Positions 42,023 to 50,772 of a stretch of DNA of 64,000 nucleotides are shown one piece after another. The first letter of the stretch is position 1, and each line of letters begins with the position of its first letter. The notes under the pieces are model-generated. The model was not told the DNA's origin. It did not search any database and worked only from the letters and a program-made list of their open reading frames with translations. The translations under genes and the position numbers were made by a program. This stretch comes from Massilia sp. CFBP 13721 (GTDB taxonomy: Bacteria > Pseudomonadota > Gammaproteobacteria > Burkholderiales > Burkholderiaceae_D): positions 62,001-126,000 of the forward strand of contig NZ_JACYUY010000017.1 of the NCBI RefSeq assembly GCF_014842025.1, written 5' to 3'.

Positions 42023-42170
42023 ATTTGTGCTTCAAACCACCGAAGCTGATACAATATCAGGCTTTCCTGTTTTTCGCTAGATCAACTTTCGCTGCTCTGG
42101 CACAGAACTTCCTGCTACCGCTCCTGCTTTTCTTCCCCTCGCACATTGCTGTCGTTGCGAAAGAGCCGAG

Positions 42171-42198
42171 ATTATAGCGGAAGGTTTGCAAAAGTCAA
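42171..42198 (-). promoter_or_regulatory. Sigma-70 promoter for the tRNA-Leu cluster
   Basis: On the minus strand: -35 TTGACT (42193-42198), a 16-bp spacer, then a consensus -10 TATAAT (42171-42176). It directs transcription toward the three tRNA-Leu genes, with a leader of about 140 nt. The rest of 42023-42373 holds the rnr leader and a 12-bp palindrome GGCTATATAGCC at 42225-42236. Confidence 0.85.
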
Positions 42199-42373
42199 AG
42201 ACCCGCCTGCCTCGATTCGGAGCCGGCTATATAGCCCGACCTGCAGCCCGCACCGCAGCACGCTTCGTTAGGCGAATCCCAGGGTCCTCCGTTACACTAC
42301 GCCTGACAAGGTGTCAATCCAACCATCGTGCCGGGTGCTCCGGCGTTCATCAAAAAGAATTCAAGAAAACGAT

Positions 42374-45300
42374 TTGAAGCAACCTACTCATACCATTCCT
42401 AGCCGAGAGGAAATCCTCGGTGTCTTCCGCGATGCAGGCACGTCGCTCGATGCGGCCACGCTCGCACGTGCCCTGGGCGTCAAGCCCGCTGCCGAAGAAG
42501 TCCTCGGGCGCCGCCTGAATGCGATGGAACGCGACGGCCAGATCCGTAGCGAAGTCAACGGCAGCTATGCGCTGGCGGACGGGAGCGGCTTCATTGCCGG
42601 CAAGGTCAGCGCGCACCGCGACGGTTTCGGCTTCGTCATTCCGGACGAACCGGGCAGCGACCTGTTCCTGAACGATAAGGAAATGCAGAAAGTGCTGCAT
42701 GGCGACCGCGTGCTGGCGAAAGTCAGCGGCACCGACCGCCGCGGCCGCCTCGAAGGCACGATCGTCGAAGTCGTCGCGCGCGCCAATACCCACATCATCG
42801 GCCGCCTGCTGAACGAAGGCGGCGTCTGGATCGTGTCGCCGGAAGACCAGCGCATGAACCAGGACGTGCTGGTTGCCGGTTCGCCCGGCAAGGCCAAGTC
42901 GGGCCAGGTGGTCAGCGTCGAACTGATCGAGCAGCCGGCGCGCTTCCAGAAGCCGACCGGCCGCATCGTCGAAGTCCTCGGCGAACTCGACGACCCCGGC
43001 ATGGAAATCGAAATCGCCGTCCGCAAGTTTGGCGTGCCGCACGTGTTTTCGCCGAATGCGCTCAAGCAGGCCAACCGCTTGCCGAACGAAGTCGTCGACA
43101 GCGACCTGCTTGATCGCGTCGACCTGCGCGACGTGCCGCTGGTGACGATCGACGGCGAAGACGCGCGCGACTTCGACGACGCCGTGTATTGCGAGCCGAT
43201 CAAGCTGGGCCGTGAAGACGGTTTCCGCCTGCTGGTCGCGATCGCCGACGTCAGCCACTACGTCAAACCGAACGACGGCCTCGACGTCGACGCCATCGAA
43301 CGCAGCACCTCGGTCTATTTCCCGCGCCGCGTGATCCCGATGCTGCCGGAAAAACTGTCGAATGGCCTGTGTTCGCTGAATCCGGCGGTCGACCGTTTGA
43401 GCCTGGTGTGCGACATGGTCGTCAGCAGCGCAGGCGAGGTGCAGGCTTACCAGTTCTACCCGGCCGTGATCCACTCGGCCGCGCGCCTGACCTATAACCA
43501 GGTCGCCGACATCCTCGCCGAGCCGCAGGGCGAGGAAGCCGGCCGCCGTCCGGCCATCGTGCCGCACCTGCAGAACCTGAACGGCGTGTTCCAGGCGCTG
43601 CTCGGCGCGCGCCAGCAGCGCGGTGCGATCGACTTCGAGACCACCGAAACCTATATCGTCTGCAATGCGATGGGCAAGATCGAAAAGATCATCCCGCGCA
43701 CCCGCAACGACGCGCACCGCCTGATCGAGGAATGCATGCTGGCCGCGAACGTCTGCGCCGCCGACCTCTTGATCCGCCACAAGCATCCGGGCACCTTCCG
43801 CATCCACGCCACGCCGACCGAGGAAAAGCTGAACCAGCTGCGTACCTTCCTCAAGATGACCGGCCTGAACCTGGGTGGCGGCATGAAGCCGGCCGCGAGC
43901 GACTATGCCGCGCTGATGCGCGAGATCAAGGAGCGCCCGGACGCGTCCCTGCTGCAAACCATGCTGCTGCGCTCGATGCAGCAAGCGGTCTACAGCCCGG
44001 ACAACGTCGGCCACTTCGGCCTGGCCTACGAGGCCTACGCCCACTTCACCAGCCCGATCCGCCGCTATCCCGATTTGCTCACGCACCGCGCGATCAAGGC
44101 GGTGCTGGCCGGCCGCAAGTACGAGCCGAAGGGCATCGACCTGGCCAAGCTGAACACGACCATGTCGAACGCCGGGCGCAAGCAGGCGGCGAAAGACAAG
44201 GCCGAAGGCACCGCTAAGGACCCGAAAGACCTGACCATCTGGGACGCGCTCGGCGTGCACTGCTCGGCCAACGAACGCCGCGCCGACGAAGCCTCGCGCG
44301 ACGTCGAGAACTGGCTCAAGTGCTACTTCATGCAGGACAAGCTGGGCGAGTCCTTCACCGGCATCGTCGCCGGCGTGACGACCTTCGGCATCTTCGTGCA
44401 GCTCGACGAGCTGTACGTCGAAGGCCTGGTCCACGTGACCGGTCTCGGCGAAGATTACTTCCAGTACGACGAAGCGCGCCACGTGCTGCGCGGCGAACGT
44501 ACCGGCAAGACCTTCGGCCTGACCGACCGCGTCACCGTGCAGGTGGCCAAGGTCGACCTCGAAGCACGCAAGATCGACCTGGTGCTGGCGCAGGAGGGCA
44601 GCGTGGCAGCGACGCCTGAGGTGCAGGAACAGGGCAGCGGCCGTCGCGACGACAGCAAGGCTGACCGCAACCGTTCGAACGCCCAGCCGGCACAGCAAGC
44701 GCCGCGCATCGCCGCGCAGGAAGAGGGCAAAGCTAGCCGTTCCAAGCGTTCGCGCCGCGGACGCAAGGAACGTGCGGCAGCACGCGAACTGGCGGCGCAA
44801 CTGCCGGACGCAGGACAGGAAGAACCGCAGGTGCAGCCACAAACGCAAGCACAGGAACAGCCGCAATTCATCGGTAACGATGATGTGGTCGAGATGGCGA
44901 GCAAGGGCGACGCGAAGCCTTCGCGCCGTTCGCGCAAGCGTGCAGCGGCACGCGTGGCTGCCAACGAAGCAGCACTCGAGGCAGCAAGCGCCGCGGCGAA
45001 TGCGAGCGGCTACGAGACCGGCAACGGCTTGACCGATGCGCAGTCCACCGCAGCCGAGGAGGCAGCCGCAACGCCGTCCCTGCTGGAAGACATCGGCCAG
45101 GAAACGGGTGCTTCGAAGCGTGCACGCCGTGCGCGCAAGGGGGAGGCGCCGGCACAACCAGCTGCTGAGCCAGTCGAGGCGGTCGTGCAAGCTGCACCGG
45201 AGAATGGTGAAGCCAAGCCGGTGCGCCGTTCGCGCAAGGCGGCAGCCGTGCCGGAAGCCGCAGTACCAGCAACACCAGCACCAGCAGCACCGGAACCGGC

Positions 45301-45757
45301 AGCAGTCGCCACCGAAACCGTTGAACCGGTTGCCGCCAAGCCTGCCCGCAAGGCCAAGGCACCGGTGCGCGCCGCCATCAAGGCCCCGGCTGAGGCGGCA
45401 CCGGCTGCAGCGCCGGTAGTCGAAGCAAGCGCGGAAGCAGCACCCGAGGCGGCACCGAAGCGCGCACGCCGTGCCAAGGCACTCGATCCGGCAGTTGCAG
45501 CATCCATCGCAGCACCGGCGCCTGCAGTAGTGGAAGTCGCGGAACCGGCAATCGAAGCGCCAGCCAAGCCACGCCCCACCCGCGCCAAGGCCGAGGCAGC
45601 ACCGGTGGTGGAAGCCGAGCCGGCACCAGCACCAGTACCAGCAGCAAAAAAGAGCGTCGCCAAAAAGAGCGCCGCCAAGAAGCCTGCAGCCAAAGCGGCC
45701 AGCAGCACGTCCAACACCAGCAGCAAGAAGAAAAGTAGCGAGAAAAGCAAGGCATGA
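42374..45757 (+). CDS. rnr: Ribonuclease R with long basic low-complexity C-terminal tail
   Basis: A 3'-5' exoribonuclease, about 1127 residues from TTG 42374, which aligns with the family N terminus (IPSREEILGVFR). A winged-helix domain precedes two cold-shock domains, the RNB domain with catalytic Asp260, Asp266, Asp268 and Asp269 (IDGEDARDFDDAVY), and an S1 domain ending near 741. The remaining 385 or so residues are Ala/Pro-rich with repeated basic blocks (RRSRKRAAARV, KRARRARKG, RRSRKAAA, KRARRAKAL). The upstream start is uncertain: a GTG at 42311 is also open. The stop overlaps rlmB (ATGA). Confidence 0.93.
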   Translation: MKQPTHTIPSREEILGVFRDAGTSLDAATLARALGVKPAAEEVLGRRLNAMERDGQIRSEVNGSYALADGSGFIAGKVSAHRDGFGFVIPDEPGSDLFLNDKEMQKVLHGDRVLAKVSGTDRRGRLEGTIVEVVARANTHIIGRLLNEGGVWIVSPEDQRMNQDVLVAGSPGKAKSGQVVSVELIEQPARFQKPTGRIVEVLGELDDPGMEIEIAVRKFGVPHVFSPNALKQANRLPNEVVDSDLLDRVDLRDVPLVTIDGEDARDFDDAVYCEPIKLGREDGFRLLVAIADVSHYVKPNDGLDVDAIERSTSVYFPRRVIPMLPEKLSNGLCSLNPAVDRLSLVCDMVVSSAGEVQAYQFYPAVIHSAARLTYNQVADILAEPQGEEAGRRPAIVPHLQNLNGVFQALLGARQQRGAIDFETTETYIVCNAMGKIEKIIPRTRNDAHRLIEECMLAANVCAADLLIRHKHPGTFRIHATPTEEKLNQLRTFLKMTGLNLGGGMKPAASDYAALMREIKERPDASLLQTMLLRSMQQAVYSPDNVGHFGLAYEAYAHFTSPIRRYPDLLTHRAIKAVLAGRKYEPKGIDLAKLNTTMSNAGRKQAAKDKAEGTAKDPKDLTIWDALGVHCSANERRADEASRDVENWLKCYFMQDKLGESFTGIVAGVTTFGIFVQLDELYVEGLVHVTGLGEDYFQYDEARHVLRGERTGKTFGLTDRVTVQVAKVDLEARKIDLVLAQEGSVAATPEVQEQGSGRRDDSKADRNRSNAQPAQQAPRIAAQEEGKASRSKRSRRGRKERAAARELAAQLPDAGQEEPQVQPQTQAQEQPQFIGNDDVVEMASKGDAKPSRRSRKRAAARVAANEAALEAASAAANASGYETGNGLTDAQSTAAEEAAATPSLLEDIGQETGASKRARRARKGEAPAQPAAEPVEAVVQAAPENGEAKPVRRSRKAAAVPEAAVPATPAPAAPEPAAVATETVEPVAAKPARKAKAPVRAAIKAPAEAAPAAAPVVEASAEAAPEAAPKRARRAKALDPAVAASIAAPAPAVVEVAEPAIEAPAKPRPTRAKAEAAPVVEAEPAPAPVPAAKKSVAKKSAAKKPAAKAASSTSNTSSKKKSSEKSKA

Positions 45758-46494
45758 AAAATAAAATGATTTTCGGCTTCCACGCCGTGACCTCGCGGTT
45801 GCGCCACGAAGCCCAGTCGGTCGAAGAGATTTTCGTCGACGCCGAACGCAACGACGGCCGCATGAAGGACCTGGTCGCCAACGCCAAGGCGGCCGGCGTG
45901 CGCGTCATGCCGGTCGAAGCGAGCCGTCTCGACAAGATCGTCGGCACGCGCCGCCACCAGGGCGTGATCGCCTTCGCCAGCCAGCTGGCGCTGGCGCGCA
46001 ACCTCGACGAACTGCTCGACGCCATCGAAGGTCCGCCGCTACTGCTGATCCTCGACGGCATCACCGACCCGCACAACCTGGGCGCCTGCCTGCGCGTGGC
46101 CGACGGCGTCGGCGCGCACGCGGTCATCGTGCCGAAGGACCGCGCTGTCGGCCTGAACGCCACCGCCGCCAAGGTGGCGAGCGGCGCCGCCGAGACCGTC
46201 CCCTACATCACGGTGACCAACCTGGCGCGCACCATGCGCGAGCTGAAGGAGCGCGGCATCTGGCTGATTGGCACCTCGGACGACGCCGACAAGGGCCTGT
46301 ACGAAGCCGATTTCAAAGGCCCGGTCGCGCTGGTGATGGGTTCCGAAGGCGAGGGCATGCGCCGCCTGACGCGCGAAACCTGCGACCTGCTGGTCAACAT
46401 CCCGATGTTCGGTTCGGTCGAGAGCCTGAACGTCTCGGTCGCCTCCGGCGTCTGCCTGTACGAAGCCCGCCGCCAGCGCGGTGTGCCGGCTTAA
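45754..46494 (+). CDS. rlmB: 23S rRNA (guanosine-2'-O)-methyltransferase RlmB
   Basis: A 246-residue SPOUT methyltransferase that methylates G2251 of 23S rRNA. The N-terminal substrate-binding domain (GFHAVTSRLRHEAQ) precedes the knotted domain with ILDGITDPHNLGACLR, VALVMGSEGEGMRRLT and IPMFGSVESLNVSVA, the three SpoU motifs. It overlaps the rnr stop by 4 bp; the rnr-rlmB pairing is common in Proteobacteria. Confidence 0.96.
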   Translation: MKNKMIFGFHAVTSRLRHEAQSVEEIFVDAERNDGRMKDLVANAKAAGVRVMPVEASRLDKIVGTRRHQGVIAFASQLALARNLDELLDAIEGPPLLLILDGITDPHNLGACLRVADGVGAHAVIVPKDRAVGLNATAAKVASGAAETVPYITVTNLARTMRELKERGIWLIGTSDDADKGLYEADFKGPVALVMGSEGEGMRRLTRETCDLLVNIPMFGSVESLNVSVASGVCLYEARRQRGVPA

Positions 46495-46513
46495 GCAATC
46501 AGCCTGGTTTGAA

Positions 46514-46543
46514 CGCGTGGACGGGAAGACCCGTCCACCCTAC
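46514..46543 (-). repeat. REP-like palindrome, copy 1 (minus orientation)
   Basis: Reads GTAGGGTGGACGGG, a TCT loop, then CCCGTCCACGCG on the minus strand. It carries the GTAG head and GGAC/GTCC stem shared with the copies at 62321, 62419 and 62489. It forms an inverted pair with the next element. Confidence 0.75.
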
Positions 46544-46548
46544 ATTTT

Positions 46549-46576
46549 GTAGGATGGGCACCCCGTGCCCATGCGG
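46549..46576 (+). repeat. REP-like palindrome, copy 2 (plus orientation, diverged)
   Basis: GTAGGATGGGCAC, CCC, then GTGCCCATGCGG. Same GTAG head and layout as the other copies, but a GGGCAC/GTGCCC stem. With copy 1 it makes a head-to-head pair separated by 5 bp, as in bacterial interspersed mosaic elements. Confidence 0.7.
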
Positions 46577-46734
46577 ATCACGCATCCCACCGGCAGGGCA
46601 GGCAACAGCCCCACCCACGCCCGCATTCGCCCGAATGCAGCCATCATCCACAAGATCCCTCAAATTGATACCCTGCCAAGCAGACGCCCGGCGGATACGC
46701 TACCATCTGCCCTTGTTTTCCTTCTGTACTTATT

Positions 46735-47472
46735 ATGTTTTCCTCGTTGCGCGAAGATATCAACAGCATCATCGAACGCGACCCGGCCGCCCGTAACGGC
46801 TGGGAAGTGCTCACCTGCTACCCCGGCTTGCACGCCATCGTCATGCACAATTGGGCGCACGCCTGCTGGAAGCGCAACCTGAAGTGGCTTGGCCGCTTTG
46901 TCTCCTACCTCGCACGTGTCATCACCGGCATCGAAATCCATCCCGGCGCCACCATCGGCCGGCGCGTCTTCATCGACCACGGCTTCGGCGTGGTGATCGG
47001 CGAAACCGCCGTGGTCGGCGACGACTGCACCATCTACCAGGGCGTCACCCTCGGCGGTACCACGCTGGTGGCCGGCACCAAGCGCCACCCGACGCTCGAG
47101 CGCGGCGTGATCGTCGGCGCCGGCGCCCAGGTGCTGGGGGCGTTCACGGTCGGCGAATTCGCCAAGGTCGGTTCCAACGCCGTCGTCGTCAAGCCGGTCC
47201 CGGCCGGCGCCACCGCGGTCGGCAACCCGGCCCACATCATCCGCAAGGAAGACCAGTCGAGGAGCGCGCGCATGTTCGCCGCCTACGGCGTCACGCCGAA
47301 CGGCGACGATCCGCTGTCGAAAGCCCTGCGCGGCCTGATCGACCACGTGGCGCGCCAGGACGAGCAGCTCGAACGGCTGACCGCCACCATCAAGGCGGCC
47401 GGCATCGCCTGTCCGAACGTGCTCGAGGGTGATAAACTCGATTCGGTGACATTGAACCGGCTGGTGGATTGA
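46735..47472 (+). CDS. cysE: Serine O-acetyltransferase CysE
   Basis: A 245-residue enzyme of the short (Bacillus/Rhizobium-like) CysE type. It transfers acetyl from acetyl-CoA to L-serine, the first step of cysteine synthesis. Hexapeptide repeats run from about 68 to 165 (EIHPGATIGRRVFIDHGFGV, GVTLGGTTL, VGAGAQVLGAFTVG). The His of IDHGFG and the Asp-His pair of related enzymes are present. The extra 60-residue C-terminal tail is helical. No ribosome site is visible before ATG 46735. Confidence 0.92.
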   Translation: MFSSLREDINSIIERDPAARNGWEVLTCYPGLHAIVMHNWAHACWKRNLKWLGRFVSYLARVITGIEIHPGATIGRRVFIDHGFGVVIGETAVVGDDCTIYQGVTLGGTTLVAGTKRHPTLERGVIVGAGAQVLGAFTVGEFAKVGSNAVVVKPVPAGATAVGNPAHIIRKEDQSRSARMFAAYGVTPNGDDPLSKALRGLIDHVARQDEQLERLTATIKAAGIACPNVLEGDKLDSVTLNRLVD

Positions 47473-47499
47473 GAACTGAGTAAGGAGCCTTTGAACCCC

Positions 47500-48180
47500 A
47501 TGACTGAAGAAATCATTGCCGGCGTCGGCAGCGCACCGGTGCTCGACCCGTTCGAGATCCGCGTGCTTGCCGTGCTTGCCGAAAAAGAAGCGCTCACGCC
47601 CGACAATTACCCGATGTCGCTGAACGCCATCGTCAACGGCTGCAACCAGCTCTCCAGCCGCGACCCGGTGATGCAGCTGTCGGAAGAGACGGTGCAGGAC
47701 ACGCTGCAGCGCCTGATCGAACGCCGGCTGGTAAGCGGCATCAGCGCCGCCGGCGCGCGCGTGACGAAATACGAGCACCGCATGCGCATCAAGTGGACGC
47801 TCGAGCAGGACAAGGTGGCCGTGTTGACCGTGCTGATGCTGCGCGGCCTGCAGACCGCCGGCGAGATCCGCACCCGTACCGGCCGCCTGCACGAATTCAA
47901 GACCGTGGCCGACGTCGAGGCGACGCTGCAATTCCTGGTCGACAAATACCCGCCGCTGGTGGCGCGCCTGGAACGCGCACCCGGTACCAAGGAGCCGCGC
48001 TACGGCCAGCTGCTGGGCGGCGAGATCTCCACCGCGCGCGACGATTCCGCCTTCGGCGCCGCCGCGGCGCCGGCCCCGACCAGCCGCATCGGCCAGCTGG
48101 AAGAAGAGGTCGCCGCCTTGCGCGGCGAGCTGAACGAACTCAAGGCGCAGTTCGAGGCGTTTCGCCAGCAGTTTCAATAA
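47500..48180 (+). CDS. yceH: YceH/DUF480 (UPF0502) family protein
   Basis: A 226-residue protein with paired winged-helix domains: LDPFEIRVLAVLAEKEALTPDNYPMSLNAIVNGCNQ is the family signature (given here as two parts, LDPFEIRVLAVLAEKE and NYPMSLNAIVNGCNQ). A C-terminal coiled coil (QLEEEVAALRGELNELKAQF) follows. Function is unknown and DNA binding is suspected. AAGGAG (47482-47487) lies 12 bp before ATG 47500 and 3 bp before an in-frame TTG at 47491, so the start is uncertain. Confidence 0.9.
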   Translation: MTEEIIAGVGSAPVLDPFEIRVLAVLAEKEALTPDNYPMSLNAIVNGCNQLSSRDPVMQLSEETVQDTLQRLIERRLVSGISAAGARVTKYEHRMRIKWTLEQDKVAVLTVLMLRGLQTAGEIRTRTGRLHEFKTVADVEATLQFLVDKYPPLVARLERAPGTKEPRYGQLLGGEISTARDDSAFGAAAAPAPTSRIGQLEEEVAALRGELNELKAQFEAFRQQFQ

Positions 48181-48184
48181 GCGC

Positions 48185-48218
48185 CGAACCCGCCGTGCTC
48201 ATCGCTGCGGCGGGTTCG
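48185..48218. terminator. Hairpin between convergent yceH and ABC permease
   Basis: CGAACCCGCCG (48185-48195) pairs with CGGCGGGTTCG (48208-48218), an 11-bp perfect stem just after the yceH stop. No long T-run; probably works for both strands. Confidence 0.65.
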
Positions 48219-48257
48219 ACAAAGTTCGATTTACCCACGCTTCCACATCAAGCGCGA

Positions 48258-49250
48258 TCAGCCCTCATCGCGCCAGCGGCGCAGCCGGATCGCCGCGAAG
48301 ATCATCGCCACGCCCGCCACCACGCCGCCCCAGAGTGCCGGCTTGGCCAGGGTCGACCACGAGTAGCTCAGCATCGGCAGCAGGGGAACGCCACTCGACG
48401 TCGGCTGCGGCAGGTCGCTGGCGCCCATGAACCAGGTGCCGGGGATCAGGCCGAGCAGGATCGCTTCCAGCACGTTGTTGATGAGCCAGTCGGCATTGAT
48501 GGTGAGGCCGCCGGTCATGCCCAGCAGGAAGTCCAGCCATTTCAGCAGCACGGCGGCCATCAGCGGCACGCCCACGGCCCACAGGAAGACCTTCGACTTC
48601 GCCCAGCTCGACACCAGCAGCAGCCAGCCCGCGGTCGGCAGCGCCCACAGGATGTAGATTGGCAGCATGCCGACCAGGTAGAAGGGCGCCAGGTAGAAGT
48701 TGACGTCCGTAAGCACCGCGCCGAACAGGTTGACGCCGTGGAAGCTGGTCGCAATGCCGGCAAAGAGCAGGATCGCCAGCGCCGCCGCCGTGGCCACGCC
48801 AATCGTGATCAGGGGCGCCACCACCAGCACCGTGACCAGTTTGGAGAGCACGGTAGCGGCATCCGAGATCGGCAGCGACTTCCAGAACAGGATGCTGCGG
48901 TCGCGCCGGTCGTCGTAGAGCGCGGCCAGGCAGTAGAAGAAGGCGACGATCGGCAGCACGAAGAAGATCGGCGCGCCGACGGCGATATAGTTATTCGCGG
49001 CGACGCTCGCCATGCGCTCGCGGATTTCCGGCGTGACGGCCTTGGCCATGGAGATCGAGGTCGTGTGGACTTCCTCGCCCTCGACCCGGATAGTGACGTT
49101 CTCGGTGCCCATCTTGCCGCTGGCAAGGCCGTAGCCGACCACGCCGCCGACCAGCAGCACCATGATCGCGGCGGCGACCAGCGGCGCCCAGACGAAGCCG
49201 CCCTTGTTCTCCCAGAACTCGCGGCGCAGCAGCCATTTCATCGTATTCAT
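48258..49250 (-). CDS. ABC transporter permease (ABC-2 type)
   Basis: A 330-residue integral membrane protein with about six membrane segments. The first follows a short N-terminal helix (MNTMKWLLRREFWENKGGF) typical of ABC-2 permeases, and an extracytoplasmic loop of about 60 residues lies between the first two segments. It partners the ATPase encoded just upstream, whose stop overlaps this start (ATGA). The substrate is unknown; YtrA-linked systems often respond to cell-envelope antibiotics. Confidence 0.88.
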   Translation of the reverse strand: MNTMKWLLRREFWENKGGFVWAPLVAAAIMVLLVGGVVGYGLASGKMGTENVTIRVEGEEVHTTSISMAKAVTPEIRERMASVAANNYIAVGAPIFFVLPIVAFFYCLAALYDDRRDRSILFWKSLPISDAATVLSKLVTVLVVAPLITIGVATAAALAILLFAGIATSFHGVNLFGAVLTDVNFYLAPFYLVGMLPIYILWALPTAGWLLLVSSWAKSKVFLWAVGVPLMAAVLLKWLDFLLGMTGGLTINADWLINNVLEAILLGLIPGTWFMGASDLPQPTSSGVPLLPMLSYSWSTLAKPALWGGVVAGVAMIFAAIRLRRWRDEG

Positions 49251-50119
49251 GCGTAGGTTCCTTTCATCGTTGCCACGAACAGGTCGGCGACGCTCGGATT
49301 GCGCGTCTCCCCAAGGGCGGACAGCTGGGCGCGCGAGACGCCGCCGGCACGCGCCGAATCGAACAGCATCACCGATTTGCCGAACACGGTGCGCTGGTCG
49401 AGCGGCTGCAGCGCGTTGGCGGCATTGACCTTGTCGGCGGCGACCATCACTTCGACATAGCGTTCGCCGACTTCGTCCATCGAGGCGGCCAGCACGATCT
49501 TGCCGTCGCGGATGAACAGCAGGTCGGTCAGGATGTGCTCGACTTCCTCGACCTGGTGCGTCGTGATGATGATCGTCTTGTTCTCGTCAAAATAGTCTTC
49601 CAACAGGTTCTGGTAGAACTGCTTGCGGTAGATGATGTCGAGGCCCAGCGTTGGTTCATCCAGCACCAGCAGCTTGGCGTCGATCGCCATCACCAGCGCC
49701 AGGTGCAGCTGGACGATCATACCCTTCGACATTTCCTTGACCTTCATGGTCGGGCGCAGGCGGGTGTTGGCGATGTATTTCTCGGCACGGGCGCGGTCGA
49801 AGCGCGGATGCACGCCGGCGACGAAATCGATGGCGTCCATCACGCGCAGCCAGCGCGGCAGGATCGCCACGTCGGCGATGAAGCACACGTCCTGCATCAG
49901 GGCGTCGCGCTGGGTGCGCGGATCGCGTCCCATCACGGTCAGCTCGCCGTCGAAGGGGATCAGGCCCAGCGCCGCCTTCAGGGTGGTGGTCTTGCCGGAA
50001 CCGTTGGGGCCGATCAGGCCGACGATGCGCCCGGCCGGGATGTCGAAGTCGATGCCGTCGATGGCGGTCTGCTTGCCGTAGCGCTTGCTCAGGCCGCGTG
50101 CGGAGATCACGGCGCTCAT
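49247..50119 (-). CDS. ABC transporter ATP-binding protein (YtrB-like)
   Basis: A 290-residue ATPase. Walker A is GPNGSGKT (about 36-43) and Walker B LLVLDEPTLGLD. The switch His is in IIITTHQVEE. The signature motif is MSKGM rather than LSGGQ, as in YtrB-type ATPases. The 70-residue C-terminal extension is typical of DrrA/YtrB types. The start at 50119 overlaps the GntR regulator stop. It works with the permease downstream. Confidence 0.92.
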   Translation of the reverse strand: MSAVISARGLSKRYGKQTAIDGIDFDIPAGRIVGLIGPNGSGKTTTLKAALGLIPFDGELTVMGRDPRTQRDALMQDVCFIADVAILPRWLRVMDAIDFVAGVHPRFDRARAEKYIANTRLRPTMKVKEMSKGMIVQLHLALVMAIDAKLLVLDEPTLGLDIIYRKQFYQNLLEDYFDENKTIIITTHQVEEVEHILTDLLFIRDGKIVLAASMDEVGERYVEVMVAADKVNAANALQPLDQRTVFGKSVMLFDSARAGGVSRAQLSALGETRNPSVADLFVATMKGTYA

Positions 50120-50484
50120 GCTGTGCCTCCCGGCTGCGAGGTATGCAGCAACTGTTCGACGTTCAAGCCCAGCAGGCGGATGCGTTCCACCATCGCCGGC
50201 CATTCTTCGCGCAGGAAGCGCTCGCGTTCGCTTGCAAGCAGTTTCTCGCTTGCCCCTTCGGTAACGTACATGCCAATCCCCCTTCGTTTTTCTACTAGGT
50301 TTTCGTCCACCAGTTCCTGGTACGCCTTGGAAACGGTGATCGGGTTCAGTTGGTATTCGGCCGCGATCTGGCGGACCGAGGGCAGGGCGTCGCCGGCCTT
50401 CAGGACGCCGTCGAGCATCATTTCGATGACCCGGTCTTTCAACTGGCGGTAAATCGGTGCGTTGTCGTTCCAGCCGATGTTCAT
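50116..50484 (-). CDS. GntR-family regulator, YtrA subfamily
   Basis: A 122-residue repressor. The winged helix-turn-helix (about 8-75) carries IYRQLKDRVIEMMLDGVLKA and LPSVRQIAAEYQLNPITVSK. The short C-terminal dimerisation helices distinguish the YtrA subfamily, which lacks a ligand domain. It heads an ABC operon, as in Bacillus ytr. It very likely binds the palindrome at 50557 and represses its own operon. Confidence 0.92.
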   Translation of the reverse strand: MNIGWNDNAPIYRQLKDRVIEMMLDGVLKAGDALPSVRQIAAEYQLNPITVSKAYQELVDENLVEKRRGIGMYVTEGASEKLLASERERFLREEWPAMVERIRLLGLNVEQLLHTSQPGGTA

Positions 50485-50556
50485 GGATGGCCCCCCTGTC
50501 GCCCTGGTGCTGCGGCATGTTCGCGCATGTCTGCCTCCTGTGGATGAATGTCTTGG

Positions 50557-50576
50557 TGTTGTAGTGAACTATAACA
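50557..50576 (-). promoter_or_regulatory. Candidate YtrA-type operator over the -10 of the ABC operon
   Basis: The 20-bp site TGTTGTAGTGAACTATAACA is a palindrome with 9-bp arms and one mismatch. On the minus strand it covers a TATAGT -10 element (50568-50573) and sits 73 bp before the regulator start codon. Confidence 0.65.
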
Positions 50577-50700
50577 GTGACATTTTTTAAGGCAGCAAAA
50601 ATGCGACGAACTGCACGAATGCGGAGGTGAGCGGCATGGAAGCAGTACCGGGCCGAGCCACGAAGGTCGAGCGACCCCCGGCGCTCCTTCAACGAAATCG

Positions 50701-50725
50701 TTTCATTTAAGCATCATAAATGAAA
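50701..50725. repeat. Inverted repeat upstream of NHL pseudogene
   Basis: TTTCATTT (50701-50708) and AAATGAAA (50718-50725) flank a 9-base loop. It lies 48 bp before the old start codon of the pseudogene and is a possible operator. The remaining sequence from 50577 to 50772 shows no gene. Confidence 0.45.
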
Positions 50726-50772
50726 TTTGGCCGGCAAAAGTCACCAACTGTCTCAGGATCCGGAGACACGAC

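Noticed and set aside
42350..45190. Minus-strand open frame of about 946 codons antisense to rnr
   Set aside because: RNase R on plus carries all catalytic residues; the antisense product has no family features.
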